Shown one piece after another: positions 21,730-31,999 of a DNA stretch of 64,000 nucleotides (the first letter of the stretch is position 1; every line of letters begins with the position of its first letter). Source of the DNA: Cymbomonas tetramitiformis (taxonomy: Eukaryota; Chlorophyta; Pyramimonadophyceae; Pyramimonadales; Pyramimonadaceae). The notes under the pieces are model-generated. The model was not told where the DNA came from. It searched no databases and saw only the letters and a program-made list of their open reading frames with translations. Made by a program: the position numbers and the translations under genes. The stretch is taken from positions 1 to 64,000 of the forward strand of contig LGRX02034707.1 in the NCBI GenBank assembly GCA_001247695.2. The letters are read 5' to 3'.

Positions 21730-21771
21730 GCTAACTGTAGAGCTGATCAAATCGAGAGCTGGGTGTGGCAA

Positions 21772-22635
21772 AAGCCACAGGTGAGCAGAGGGTGGAGTCT
21801 GCTCGCCTTTTATTTACTCTTCGATGTCGCTTTCTGGGGGCGAAGGAGGAGGAGAAGGAGGAGGGCTAATATCTGGCGATGGGGGAACGCCGTCGATCAC
21901 AGCTATTGGAAATGCACCAGGAAGCGCGGGATAGATTGCTAGATCTTGGTCAGCCGGGTAATTGAAGAAGTAGTTCCCCTGCTGATGCCACTCGCGGTCG
22001 TAGTGTGCTGGTGGGATAGCCAGTGTGACTCTATCCAGGCGCTCAGCTGCTGTCCTCCACTTCGTCGTCAGAAGAGGGGGGCGAGGGAGGAAGAGGACCC
22101 TCTGGAGAGTCGTCGAAAGCTCCTGCAGGTGGGAAGGTGGGGTCTGGATAGAGTAGCCACTTCAGTGGGCCCTGTTTCCACCACGCTTTCCTGTATTTCT
22201 GTGGGGGAACTGACATGCACCAGCGAATTCAAAATTTCGCCAGGGTTCCGCGACCCGATTTTCAAGTGCTCAGGTGCGCGGGCAGGAGTCAAGCAACTGC
22301 GAAAGGAGGTATGTCAGGTCCAACCAAGGGGCTCAGTAAGGCTCCAGACGATAGCTGTGCTCCGTATGTCCCAAAATACTCCAGCCAAAGTGCTGCTGGA
22401 GGGTACCAGAAAGTGCTAGAGAAGCTGTCCAGAGGCTGCTGAAAGCGAGTATTTGGAGGGGCTTTCCCCACTACCGATGGCCGTGAGGGCGGTATTGGGG
22501 GGTTCTAGGCTGTCATATGGGGTCTGGGGAAGGGGCTTTTGGTGGTGGGGGCTGCTGGGGAAGGTTTTGGGGTAGGCTGAAAACGGGCTAAAACGGCTAT
22601 TTTGGGCTGTTTTTGGCTGTTTTTCGCCTTTTTAA
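21772..22635 (-). other. Upstream leader of element C, no gene seen
   Basis: This is probably the 5' leader or LTR-proximal part of element C. It is G-rich on the plus strand (21835-21870 and 22500-22570). No LTR partner or clear primer-binding site was found. Confidence 0.45.
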
Positions 22636-23176
22636 CCCCTATTCCGGTATTCGTTACGCTACCGTAACAATCACTAAATTTTGAATTGTGACGGCATCCG
22701 GTTGCCAAATTCGATTTTGAAAAGACGGGCGAAAACGTCTAATCGGGCCGCACACCGCCGTACGCTTAGGTACAGACGAATCGTAGTATTGTGCAAAAGA
22801 TTTACGTGTACGAGTTGCATATTCACGTATCAACACTATGTCATATGTGTATTGACCCTAATATGAAGTGAGTGTAACCATAACCCTAACCCTATGTCGA
22901 GTACTTATTTGGGCACACAATCGAGATGCTAGGGCCGTGATTAGGGTTGTTATACTTTCCAAACGGATAATGGCCGTCGCTGCTTTCTATAATTGTGTAA
23001 CCGAAGTAGTCGTTGTGAATACTCAACACAGTGTTATGTGAATGGTGTGACGGGATCCGCCGTGATAAGCCGTTTTCATATCTATGTTCAAAAGTTGAAT
23101 TGAAGGTCTTAAAGTGGAGATATCGATAAAAACGTGATTTTTCGGGAAATGGGAGATTCCGTTACCGGAATAGGGG
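22636..23176. mobile_element. piggyBac-like MITE with TTAA duplication
   Basis: The inverted ends begin CCCCTATTCCGGTA and are flanked on each side by TTAA (22632-22635 and 23177-23180). A TTAA target with ends starting CCC is the hallmark of piggyBac-type elements. It is 541 bases with no transposase, hence non-autonomous. Two adjoining CCCTAA motifs (about 22878-22893) lie inside. Confidence 0.8.
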
Positions 23177-23180
23177 TTAA

Positions 23181-24175
23181 GGCTCTAGGAAGTGAGTTAT
23201 GAGGTTTTCCTGGCTACTATAAACCGGGGAAACCCTTTAGGGTGCTCCCTGACGGTTGTTTGTAGCCTGGGGCAGACTTGGAGTTTAAGATCGGAAAACC
23301 AATCTTGACTTTTCTGAGCCTGGTTGAGCCCCCACTGTTAAGGGAACGTTATACTGATGTTTTGTGACTTTTGGGAGCAGTAAATGGATTCCTTCTTTGA
23401 AAAAAAATGGCTTTTCTGACGTAAAAGTTGCGCAAAGTTTCCCAAAAGTACGAGTCTCCCCCCGCAGTATAACGAAAGTTACGGTAACGCCGTGGTTGAA
23501 CGCGCGGAGGTGTTCAAGTAACGCTCATTGATACCAATTGTGCCTGGGGCACTACGACAGATGCTCGGAAATATGTTTTTGATTGAACGTGCAAAGGTAC
23601 ACAATTCGGATTTTATAATATACTGGATCAGGGCCAGATTGAGGTACAAACGATAATTCGGTTCCGAGTTCTGAAGGCTAAACACTTCTCAAGTGCTCCA
23701 CTTATTCACTCGTCACTCAGGTTGCAGGGTCAACCACCCGGCAGCCGATGTCACACTTCGGCTCAACGTTCAATTCCCGTTCCGATCTCATTTCTAATTC
23801 CGATTCGTCATTCTCGATTCAGATGTTATGTCGACAGACTGACACGATGACTGCCACACAGTACTGTCATACTACTGTACTGTCATACTGTCATATTGTC
23901 ATAGTGTCATAGTGTCATACTGTCATAGCCCCGACATCTGATATTCGATTTCATTGTCTTTTCAACCCCGATGCGAATCTGACCATTCTTCGAGGGTCTG
24001 ACTGAGTGCCACGATGACACCCCCCACAGTACTGTCATACTACTATAGTGTCATATTGTCATACTGTCATAGTGTCATAGTGTCATACTGTCATACCCCG
24101 GACATCTGGTACTCATTCTCATCGTGATTTCAAGCCCAATTTCACTGTCATCGTGCCAATCCCAGATTACTCCCG
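23181..24175. repeat. Region upstream of copy B gag with two direct repeats of TGTCATA arrays
   Basis: Two units of about 140 bases (23833-23975 and 23995-24138, offset about 162) contain CACAGTACTGTCATACTACT followed by five to seven TGTCATA/TGTCATAG iterations and CCGACATCTG. An inverted pair CGTTATACTG/CAGTATAACG flanks 23345-23475. No coding region is seen. The expected gag capsid of copy B is absent. Confidence 0.65.
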
Positions 24176-24712
24176 ATGACACACGTACGGACGCATAGGC
24201 ATATCGGCTCACGCTGTGCCTCCGGGCACAAAGGGCGTGGCAGAAAGCCATATGACAGATCCAATAGGAACTGGAACCAGAATGGCAATCAGAATCCAAA
24301 TGCCAATCAGAATTCCCAAAGGAACAAAGGGAAAGGTGGAAAAGGCAAAGGTAAAGGGAAAGGAAAAGGAGCAGCAGCAAATCCTCCTCAGCCTTGCCAA
24401 CGTTGTGGTCGTACCAATCACGCCACAAAAGATTGTTTCTCCACCAGGACTCCAGAGGGAAAATCCATACAAGGCAAGCCTCCAGCTCAGAATCCTTTCA
24501 GAAGACAGCAGCAACAGAATAATCAGGGTGCTAAGAACGAGTCTGGCAAACTCGTCAACACGATCAACACCCTGGTTAAGGAGCTAAAAAGTCAGCAGAG
24601 CATCAATGCAGCAGTTGCAGCTCCAGCTCCAATTCCAGCTTCAGCTCCAGCTCCTCAGGGAAACTCTCAGGGTACTGCACAGGTGCCAGTGTTGAGAGCA
24701 CCCCCAAGGTAA
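24176..24712 (+). pseudogene. gag: Gag nucleocapsid part of copy B
   Basis: It has 178 residues: a basic Asn/Lys-rich stretch (GKGGKGKGKGKG), then CQRCGRTNHATKDC, a CX2CX4HX4C zinc knuckle that binds RNA, and a Pro/Ala-rich tail. The capsid domain that should precede it is missing, so the listed start is arbitrary. It stops at TAA (24710-24712). The protease lies in the -1 frame, which is open through the stop. The sequence GCACCCCCAAGG lies at the boundary but is not a canonical slippery heptamer. Confidence 0.8.
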
Positions 24713-24801
24713 ATCAGCCTGAAGATGCCACTGAAGCAAGTGGCCGGGTTGAGAGTATCTCAGAAGAAGTTCTTTCCAGTCTGACATTACAGTTTCAGCA
24801 G

Positions 24802-25464
24802 ATGGACACTCCCTCAGAGCACATCGCACAGATGCAGTCTCAGACAGCACAGCTGAAATCACAGAAAAAGCTGTTGTTGTACAAAGGGAAAGTATATGGA
24901 CAGAGCACTCACATATTGGTAGATCCAGGAGCTACATCGTCTTTCATCGACAGACAGTTCGCTGCTCAGCTTGGTATTGCACCCACAGATTCCTCACCAT
25001 TCTCAGTGGGATTGGCTAGAGGAAGCCAACTACCCTGCACATCCTATCTTCCCAATGCTACATTTACGCTGGGTAAGTATAAGGACACAGAGGATTTCTA
25101 CATCATTGACATGAAACCCTTCACTGTCATCCTGGGTCAAGATTGGTTGGAGAGGAGAAATCCACACATTGACTTCCAGTCCAAAAACCTGACGATCACT
25201 AGGAAGCACTCATCAGGCTCCAGTGTTCGCACAGTACTATCCAGAGTTGAACAGACTCCAGGCTCAGATGACCTTCCTGAAATGGAATTGGTCAGTGCCA
25301 CCACCATGAGAAAGCACCTACGTCGTATTCGATCCAGTGGTTCGGCTGAAGAAGCCGTAGCTTATCTCTTCTTTCTCTCAGAGGTCGATGGTGAACTGGT
25401 CTTCGCAGCAGCAGACTCAGACACCACTATCAATGGAAGACCCAGAGGTCACAGCAGCACGTGA
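24802..25464 (+). CDS. pro: Retropepsin-like protease of copy B
   Basis: Within 220 residues the active-site segment reads ILVDPGATSSFI, where gypsy proteases usually have D-S-G-A-T; here Pro replaces Ser. The second conserved block is VILGQDWLERRNP, the usual ILGxxWL. The frame is open upstream to the gag boundary, so it is presumably made by a -1 shift from gag. It stops at TGA (25462-25464), overlapping the next frame that carries the start of RT. Confidence 0.83.
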   Translation: MDTPSEHIAQMQSQTAQLKSQKKLLLYKGKVYGQSTHILVDPGATSSFIDRQFAAQLGIAPTDSSPFSVGLARGSQLPCTSYLPNATFTLGKYKDTEDFYIIDMKPFTVILGQDWLERRNPHIDFQSKNLTITRKHSSGSSVRTVLSRVEQTPGSDDLPEMELVSATTMRKHLRRIRSSGSAEEAVAYLFFLSEVDGELVFAAADSDTTINGRPRGHSST

Positions 25465-26313
25465 TCAGATGAGGGAAGACTTTTCAGACATATTCCAGGA
25501 GGATCTTCCAGCTGGCCATAGGCCAGAGCGGTTTGAAGGTGGTTATCATCGAATCAACATTGAACCTGGGCACACGCCGCCATCGCAGCCAGTTCGTACC
25601 ATACCCGTGCCCATGATGGAAGAGCTCAAACGACAGATCATCAAGTATGTCGAATTGGGTACACTATCCTTCGTCCGTCATCATCTCCATATGGATGTCC
25701 TATCATTTTCGCTCCTAAGCCAGGTGGGAAGTGGAGGATGTGCTGTGATTATCGAGCCCTTAATAACATCACAATTAAGGACACGTATCCATTGCCACCT
25801 CACGACACCCTTCTTGAACAGCTAAAAGGTGCACGATGGTTTAGCAGATTTGACTTCAATCAGTTTTTCCATCAGATCCCTATACATCCAGATGACATTC
25901 ACAAAACAGCTATTCGCACCAGATACGGTTCCTATGAGTGGACAGTTATGCCTTTCGGATTGACCAATGCTCCTGCAACAGCTCTACGTGTAGGAAATCG
26001 GGCATTCTTCGACTTCATCGATCGGTTCCTTGTCATTTTCATGGATGACACTATTGTGTACAGTCCGGACTTTGACAGCCACGTGAAGCATGTTCGACAG
26101 TTCCTCCAGCGTTGCAGAGATCACCAGTTCTTCATCTTCAGGCCTTCCAAGGTGGAGTTGTTCGTCAGATATATAGACTTTATCGGACATCACATCTCTG
26201 AAGCAGGCCTATCCATCATCGAAGACCGAATCCGAGCAGTCATGGCAATACAGCCTCCAGTGTCGTATCAATGGTCCTACCGTTGGAAAGCAGCCTCTAC
26301 GCCGTATGGCTAA
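25388..26313 (+). pseudogene. pol: Reverse transcriptase of copy B, N-terminal two thirds (frame-broken)
   Basis: It starts with FSDIFQEDLPAGHRPERF, the usual linker ahead of gypsy RT, and YVELGTL. A one-base change near 25670 shifts the frame just before the fingers motif (RPSSSPYGCP, read in the other frame), followed by CCDYRALNNITIKDTYPLP and RFDFNQFFHQIP. The palm has MPFGLTNAPAT and the active site FMDDTIVYS. Four extra bases (caat) at 26269-26272, absent in copy A, shift it again and end this frame at 26313. The domain is complete apart from the indels. Confidence 0.88.
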
Positions 26314-27783
26314 AGATGGCAAGTCATCCCTTCGGTCATTCTTGGGCATGGTCGGCCAATTTAGGAGATTCATACCAAAGTTCTCCAAAATTGCCGAGCC
26401 GCTCAATCGTCTCCTTAAAGATAATGCAGAGTTTGTCTGGGAATCTGAGCAGCAGAAGGCATTTGATAACCTCAAAAGTGCCATCTGCAATGCTCCAGTA
26501 CTACAGCTTCCAGATCAGAAACTGCCATCTATTATGGAGGTCGATGGATCAGGCACACACGTTGGTCAAGTGGTACTACAGGACCAAGGAAAAGGTATGA
26601 AGCCATGTGGCTATCACAGCGTCACTCTTTCTGATACACAGAGACGTTGGCCTATTCCTGAGATTGAGCTATTTGCCATTGTGGAGGGCTTCCGATTCTT
26701 TCGCCACATCTTGTTGGGAGCTCCTGAGACTGGTGTACGCTCAGATCATCAGCCACTGGTTTATTTCCAGTCCAAATCCACACTAAGCCCCAAACAGGCG
26801 AGGTGGTTGGATGAGCTCTCCGAGTACAACTTCCGAATAGAGCACATTTCTGGCGAAAAGAACAAGGTTGCAGATGCACTCACTCGTATCTCTACACTCT
26901 TTGAACTCACTGATTGTCTGAAACATATAGACATCAGCGAGGTTCCAGTCATTGACATACCGTCTACAGATCCTACATGCATTGCTCTTGTATCTTCTTC
27001 ATCAGCTCATCAGCTTCACGACATCATTATATCCCAGTATGATCGTGATACATTTGCACAGACTATATTATCCAAGCTGACATCATCGACTTCATCACAA
27101 TCAGTCAGCAGCTTCGAGCTCATTCAGGGGTTGATCTATCGCAAGACCATATATGGCAGACAGCTATATATTCCACCTACTGCCAAGGTCCCTACAGATG
27201 ACGGTGAGATCACACAACTTCGCCACATTCTCCTTCATGAGTGCCACTCAGCCACTATTTCTGGTCATGTAGGCAAAAATCGCATGCTTCATCTATTGCG
27301 TAGCCGATATTATTGGCCAGGAATGACGACGGCAGCCATCCAGTACACTCGGGAGTGCCCCGTGTGTCAACGCCAGAAAACGAGGAGACACAAACCTTAT
27401 GGTCAGTCACATATACGATACTGTGTGCCTAAGACAAAATGGCTTGATGTATCTCTTGACTGGATTACTGACCTGCCTATCACCACTAATGGGCACGACA
27501 GTATATTTGTGGCAATGTGCCAATTCTCTCATCGCTGTCATCTCATTCCCTTCAGCATGACCTGGACTGCTCAGCATACTGCTTTGATATATATGCAGCA
27601 TATCTTCAAGCTCCATGGTCTTCCGAGGAACATCATCTCAGATCGAGACCCCAGATTTACCTCTACATTCTGGCAAACACTGTGGAAATCTACTGGTACG
27701 AGATTGTCTATGACGTCTTCACACCATCCACAGTCGAATGCAAGCAATGAGAGGAGCCATGCCTTCATTGAGGATATCCGCAG
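26306..27783 (+). CDS. pol: RT thumb, RNase H and integrase exon 1 (copy B)
   Basis: This exon matches copy A closely. It holds the RT/RNase H connection (FLGMVGQFRRFIPKF), RNase H (MEVDGSGTHVGQVV, RSDHQPLVYF, ADALTRIS), an integrase HHCC finger (HECHSATISGHVG, CPVCQ) and a DDE core (SLDWITDLP, SDRDPRFTS, NERSHAFIED). It ends at the 5' splice site 27784, a few codons after the catalytic glutamate. Without splicing the product stops at once at TAA 27785-27787, leaving integrase without its C-terminal half and chromodomain. Confidence 0.92.
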
Positions 27784-27860
27784 GTAATTTTCAATTTGTT
27801 GATTCATGGTTCACCATCCTCTGGTTTATAAACTGATTAGATAGTACTTTTCATCCACAG
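27784..27860 (+). other. Spliceosomal-type intron in copy B integrase
   Basis: It has 77 bases, GTAATT to CCACAG, with CTGAT branch-like sequence and a pyrimidine-rich 3' end. It is at the same place as 1797-1872 in copy A, with a few differences. Removal restores the reading frame from IEDIR into the downstream integrase. Confidence 0.8.
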
Positions 27861-28590
27861 GTTTTGTTGCAATGATACTTCAGCCAATTCGTGGGAGGAC
27901 ACGTTGCCTCTGGTGGAGTTTGCAATTAACAACACAGTTTCTGCATCTAGTGGTTATTCACCATTCTATCTCGACTCGATGGCGCAGCCACTTTCGCCTC
28001 ATGACCTGGCAATCACTATTCCGCCAGAAGCTCCTGTTCCAATACAGAATGCTATTCGAGATCATTTTGACCAGTACTCGGCTGTACATGCCAACGCGGT
28101 AGACAACATTTCCCGAGCAGCAGAAATTAGCCAAGCCAGATTCAATAAGACTCACATGCCTCGGCAATATGCAGTAGGGCAGAAAGTTCTTTTACGGACC
28201 GAGTTTACCCAATGGACTGGTTTGACAGAGGCAGGCAGACACTTTAAGCAGCCATATATTGGGCCGTTTACCATATCCAAAGTGCTAAGCCATGGACGTG
28301 CATACGAGTTAGATTTCGGAGATCTCGATATCCGTATCCATCCGGTACAGCCTGTATCCAGAATAGAGCTGTATAACGACTCGATCCAAGCACCTTTGCC
28401 TCTGCCACAGATGATCACCGAAGAAGGGCAACCACTGTTTGAGATATCACACATACTCTCAGATAAGATCACTAGAGGTGTCAAGTACTACTTAGTGCGA
28501 TATGCAGGCTACGACCCTGAGCATGACACCTGGGTCAAAGCCACAGAGCTGACCAATGCAGCAGGCATGATAGCTGCCTATGAAGGCTAA
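27861..28590 (+). CDS. pol: Integrase C-terminal part and chromodomain, exon 2 (copy B)
   Basis: It opens with NSWEDTLPLVEFAIN, the conserved gypsy integrase segment. A GPY/F-like stretch follows (FKQPYIGPFTISKVL), then a C-terminal chromodomain (GVKYYLVRYAGYDPEHDTWV, ending in the ELTNAAGMI helix). The aromatic and WxxxxEL features are those of chromoviral chromodomains, which bind histone H3 methyl marks or chromatin and steer insertion. It ends at TAA 28588-28590. The listed range starts at the 3' splice site; there is no independent start codon. Confidence 0.9.
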
Positions 28591-29695
28591 ACATTATATT
28601 AAGCCTGATGCCCTTACTTCTTGTAATATATACTAATACATGTCGATCATCTATATACCTTGCTCTTAATGTTTTATCATTATGTTGCATAGAAGCGGGA
28701 AATTGATCCTTCCTTGCTAAAGGTGTAGTGAGCCTTGTAATCAAGGAAGCCTCAAAATCATACCCTTGCACAGATACGCACACATGCGAGATATCATATC
28801 TGTGGATAAATAAAAACTGCTAATGCTACCTTTGCCATACCGTGGTTTGTCATTCGGATATTGTGGCCAGTCATCCGAAGCTACCGGAGACATCGACTGA
28901 CAGAGGTAGACGGAGTTGTGATCCTAAGTTATGCCTGACACACATAACTAAAATAAATTTCACATTAGTACGTGGCGAATCCACTCTGAATCGACAGATG
29001 TTCGTCAAAGCGTGCGTACTGGACCAAAAATTGAGGAGATGAGCAGACCGGGTAAAGGACTATAAGTCCAATCCCGTTAAGCAGGGCCACTCCGTTTGCA
29101 TTAAAACAAGCCCCCGGTGAAATAACTCCGGAAACATCGGGCTCGCCATGACCGCCTGTGAACCTCCAAAGTAGCTGCAGGAGGGGAGGAAGGGTTGGGT
29201 GCACTATATATAATTACGAACTGTGGAAACATGTACCTAAAGGTTTTCGTCGATCAGTTGTATATATAAGGCCGAGAATCGTTCGATTATAAATTGTTAA
29301 ATCGTCCGATCATCGTTCGCAAAGGCGTCGACGGCTAGCGCAAATAATCCGTAACGTAAACCTCGGATACCTTGAATCGTCACTCTGAATCACGATACGC
29401 TTTAAGCGTCAATCTGAATCACGATACGCAATTCATGGAACCTTGAATCGTCACTCTGCAATACGATACGCAATTCATGGGGGCTACATCCTAAGAACTG
29501 TAAGGCTAAATGCCTAAGGTGAGGGACTAAAGTGGACTCAGTTCCCCCCAATATCCTAAAAACACCATGAGTGAGGGACGCCTCACATCGGTGTAAGAAG
29601 ACTGGTACCAGCAGCAGCAACAACAACAAAGACATCAAAGACATATACAAAGGTATGCCCGTTGTGAGGTCACAACTCTCTTAAGAGGGGAGATC
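28591..29695 (+). other. 3' UTR of copy B with polypurine tract
   Basis: It matches 2601-2935 plus 8102-8838 of copy A without the 5.2 kb insert. The unoccupied TA site is 28945-28946. It holds repeats with AATCACGATACGC (29380-29480). It ends with AAGAGGGGAGA (29683-29693) just before the LTR. Confidence 0.85.
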
Positions 29696-30288
29696 TGTCA
29701 GGGTTATGACCGATGACACATGTGTCATACATGTCATACGTGTCATACCTGTCAGACATGTCATACCATGTCATGTCATGTCATGTCGAGTCATGTCATA
29801 TATTATAATGACATACAGTCGTCGGTACGGTCGACTATGACTGTACATGTCATCGAGATGATAAGTCATATCATCTGTCATTACTCAAGGTGAGACTTGA
29901 GTGACACATGTCATCGAGAGACCAATATGTCGGACTCGAGATGGTAAAGCAAGATGGTGTCTTGAAGTACCGAATGGTTCGGAGAAAACTCATCTTCGCT
30001 TCAAGCATGTTCTGAACAAGCATGTGAGTATCATATGGCTTATTCGTTCAGCCGATAATAATTATTGTTCAACCAATGCCTTGGGTTCACAACCCGATAG
30101 CGGTGGCATCTATGCGATGCAGGGCATTCGGTATAGATGAGGTAGCGTTGTGCTACAGCAGTAACTTCGGACGAAGCACTGCACTCATCACCCGCTCTTA
30201 CGTTGCACGCGTTGTTACTGTTCAATAAAATCCGTGCTATCTTATCATATCATATTATATCTTAGGGCTCGCTTGTGAGACCTTATCA
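29696..30288 (+). repeat. 3' LTR of copy B
   Basis: It is 593 bases, TGTCAGGG to CCTTATCA, nearly the same as 10448-11037. The right flank GCTTC repeats the five bases before the 5' LTR. Confidence 0.93.
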
Positions 30289-30900
30289 GCTTCTCAGTGG
30301 TGTGAGCACGTGAGCCGCAGTGCATCTCACGGTTATCGTGTGGCGCGCACATACTCATATATTGAGTAAGTTGGCAGCGCTCCGAGTTTTCTTTTGCAGT
30401 TTTCGATATTTCAGGTTAGGAAGTTTAGTAGTCTAAGCACTGGCGTTGCATATTTGCGTTTGGAATGTGGCGTGTGCATACTCATAGAATATATTGAGTA
30501 ACCTGGCTGTGCTCTGGGATTTTTTTTGCAGTTTTGATATTCCTTGTTAGGAAGTTTATTCACAGCATGAGCACTTTATTTGCATCTTGCGTTTGTTATG
30601 TGGCGTGCACATAATGCTACAAAATTGAGTAAGCTGGCTGCGCTCCGGGTTTTTTTTTTTTGCATTTTTGATATTCTAGGTTAGAAAGTTTAGCAAGAGC
30701 ACTTGAGCTTGCATAGAATCGCGTGTGGCATGTGGCTTGCGGATAATCATATATTTTGTAAGTTGGGTGACGCACTCCGGGTTTCAAGCTGTTTTAATAT
30801 TCTAGCTTTTGTTTTAATATTCTAGGTTAGAAAGTGTAGCAGGAGCACTTGAGCTGCATAGAGTTGCGTGCATGCGCACAATCATATACGTTCTAGGCAA
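30289..30900. repeat. Host tandem array, right part
   Basis: About four units of 125-150 bases carry GCTCCGGGTTTTTTTT-type runs followed by TTTTGATATTCTAGGTTAGAAAG. It is the continuation of 10125-10447 across the copy B insertion. Confidence 0.8.
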
Positions 30901-31217
30901 GGTTGAGATGTGAATCGGTACTAGGAATGGTGGAGTGTTCCATCGATCGGCGGCATGTCGACTTCGCCAGCATATCTGGCAGACTTGCGCAAAGCATGTG
31001 AGGGGATACCACGGGCCAATCCAAAACGTGTTGTCATTCGGATGAATAGGTGTGGAGGCCCACAAATATTCATCTGAGGTAATCACTTTGTTGAGGCTTG
31101 TTCATTGCATAAGCTTGAAAATAATGGCTAATTTGCTTTCAAGAAAAAATGCGCATGCTATACAATCATGTGTTGCGGCCTTGCGGGTCACCAGGTAGTG
31201 ATTTAGGTATTAATTAA

Positions 31218-31520
31218 GGCCCCCGGAGCCTTCCTTATACCAAAATGACCCTCTACAGACCCTCGATACAGTGGGCCCGTCCCCCATATGCTCCCGATGC
31301 ATGAACCTTGGGTGCTGCTCCCTCGGAACCCTATCAATGAAGGGGGTGCAAATTTGCCACCCCTCCCCCTCCCCTCAATGCGGCCCCTCTCTTTAGGGTG
31401 CCGTCCCCGAAAGCTCCCGAAGGCCCCCGGAGCCTTCCTTATACCAAAATGACCCTCTACAGACCCTCTATACAGTGGTCCCGTGCCGCATATGCTCTCA
31501 TGCACGTCCCTAGGGTGCTG
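31218..31520. repeat. Direct repeat about 100 bp, offset 204
   Basis: The segment beginning GGCCCCCGGAGCCTTCCTTA at 31218 recurs at 31422, with nearly the same sequence for about 95 bases. No coding content is seen. The spacer 30900-31217 to its left holds nothing recognisable. Confidence 0.8.
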
Positions 31521-31544
31521 CCCCCTCTATGGCTACTGCCCCGC

Positions 31545-31592
31545 AGTACTTGTCATAGTACTTTCGAGCTCGAAAGTACTATGACAAGTACT
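31545..31592. repeat. 48-bp perfect palindrome
   Basis: Two 24-base arms meet without a spacer at 31568/31569. The arm runs AGTACTTGTCATAGTACTTT then CGAG. It could extrude as a cruciform or form a long hairpin in RNA. Confidence 0.95.
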
Positions 31593-31999
31593 TTCACGCC
31601 ATAATTTTTTTCGGTGTCTTTTAAGGCTACGGTCATACTGCCCTTCATATTATGTTGACTTTGTGACCCAAACATGATTGTCTCATGTGCCATTGGCCTC
31701 TAAACCACTTGTCGCCTTCCCATTGGATGCATATTGCCGAGGGGGTAGCATTTTTTTGTTACATTGCGGTTTCCGCACTGGGTGTTCAAACAGTTGGCCA
31801 TCTTTACGAATTCTTTTGGAGTAGCTCTTGGCGCGAGATTGCCCGGGCGACCACACATATCCAAGGGGTGTATGTTGGCCAATGATGTTTGTGGGTGTGA
31901 GCCTGTTGGCGTGATGCCATTTGTGGTAATAAGTTGCGGGTTAAACCCAACCCTACAAGTGTGTTTACACAAATCAATCGCATGGTAGGTTGGGGTACA

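Larger units (their letters stand above)
11438..21771 (-). mobile_element. Element C: Ty3/gypsy chromovirus with Dam-like domain, nested in copy B
   Basis: On the minus strand the order is Q-rich gag leader, capsid, zinc knuckle, protease, RT, RNase H, Dam-like domain, integrase and chromodomain. It shares no close sequence with copies A and B and is more GC-rich, so it is a different lineage. No LTR pair could be recognised on either side. Reading is broken by four in-frame TGA codons and at least three frame changes. Each domain is otherwise well conserved. Confidence 0.92.
10448..30288 (+). mobile_element. Ty3/gypsy chromovirus, copy B, with nested insertions
   Basis: Two LTRs in the same orientation (10448-11037 and 29696-30288) are flanked by the 5-bp duplication GCTTC (10443-10447 and 30289-30293). 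They therefore bound one insertion of 19.8 kb. Most of the excess length is a second retrotransposon in the opposite orientation (coding about 11438-21729) and neighbouring sequence. The native coding part of copy B resumes at 24176. The capsid part of its gag is not visible and was probably lost or displaced. The two LTRs differ at only a modest number of positions, so insertion was fairly recent. Confidence 0.88.

Noticed and set aside
22878..22893. Telomere-like CCCTAACCCTA motif
   Set aside because: Only two adjoining units, inside a piggyBac-like MITE; no array, so not a telomere or interstitial telomeric block.
24690..24716. Programmed -1 frameshift site at the gag-pro boundary of copy B
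   Set aside because: The frame relation is right, but GCACCCCCAAGG is not a canonical slippery heptamer and nearby single-base indels elsewhere in the copy make chance decay or assembly error as likely.
25660..25700. Second intron at the RT frame break of copy B
   Set aside because: No GT-AG pair gives a clean join; a one-base indel alone restores the RT fingers motif.
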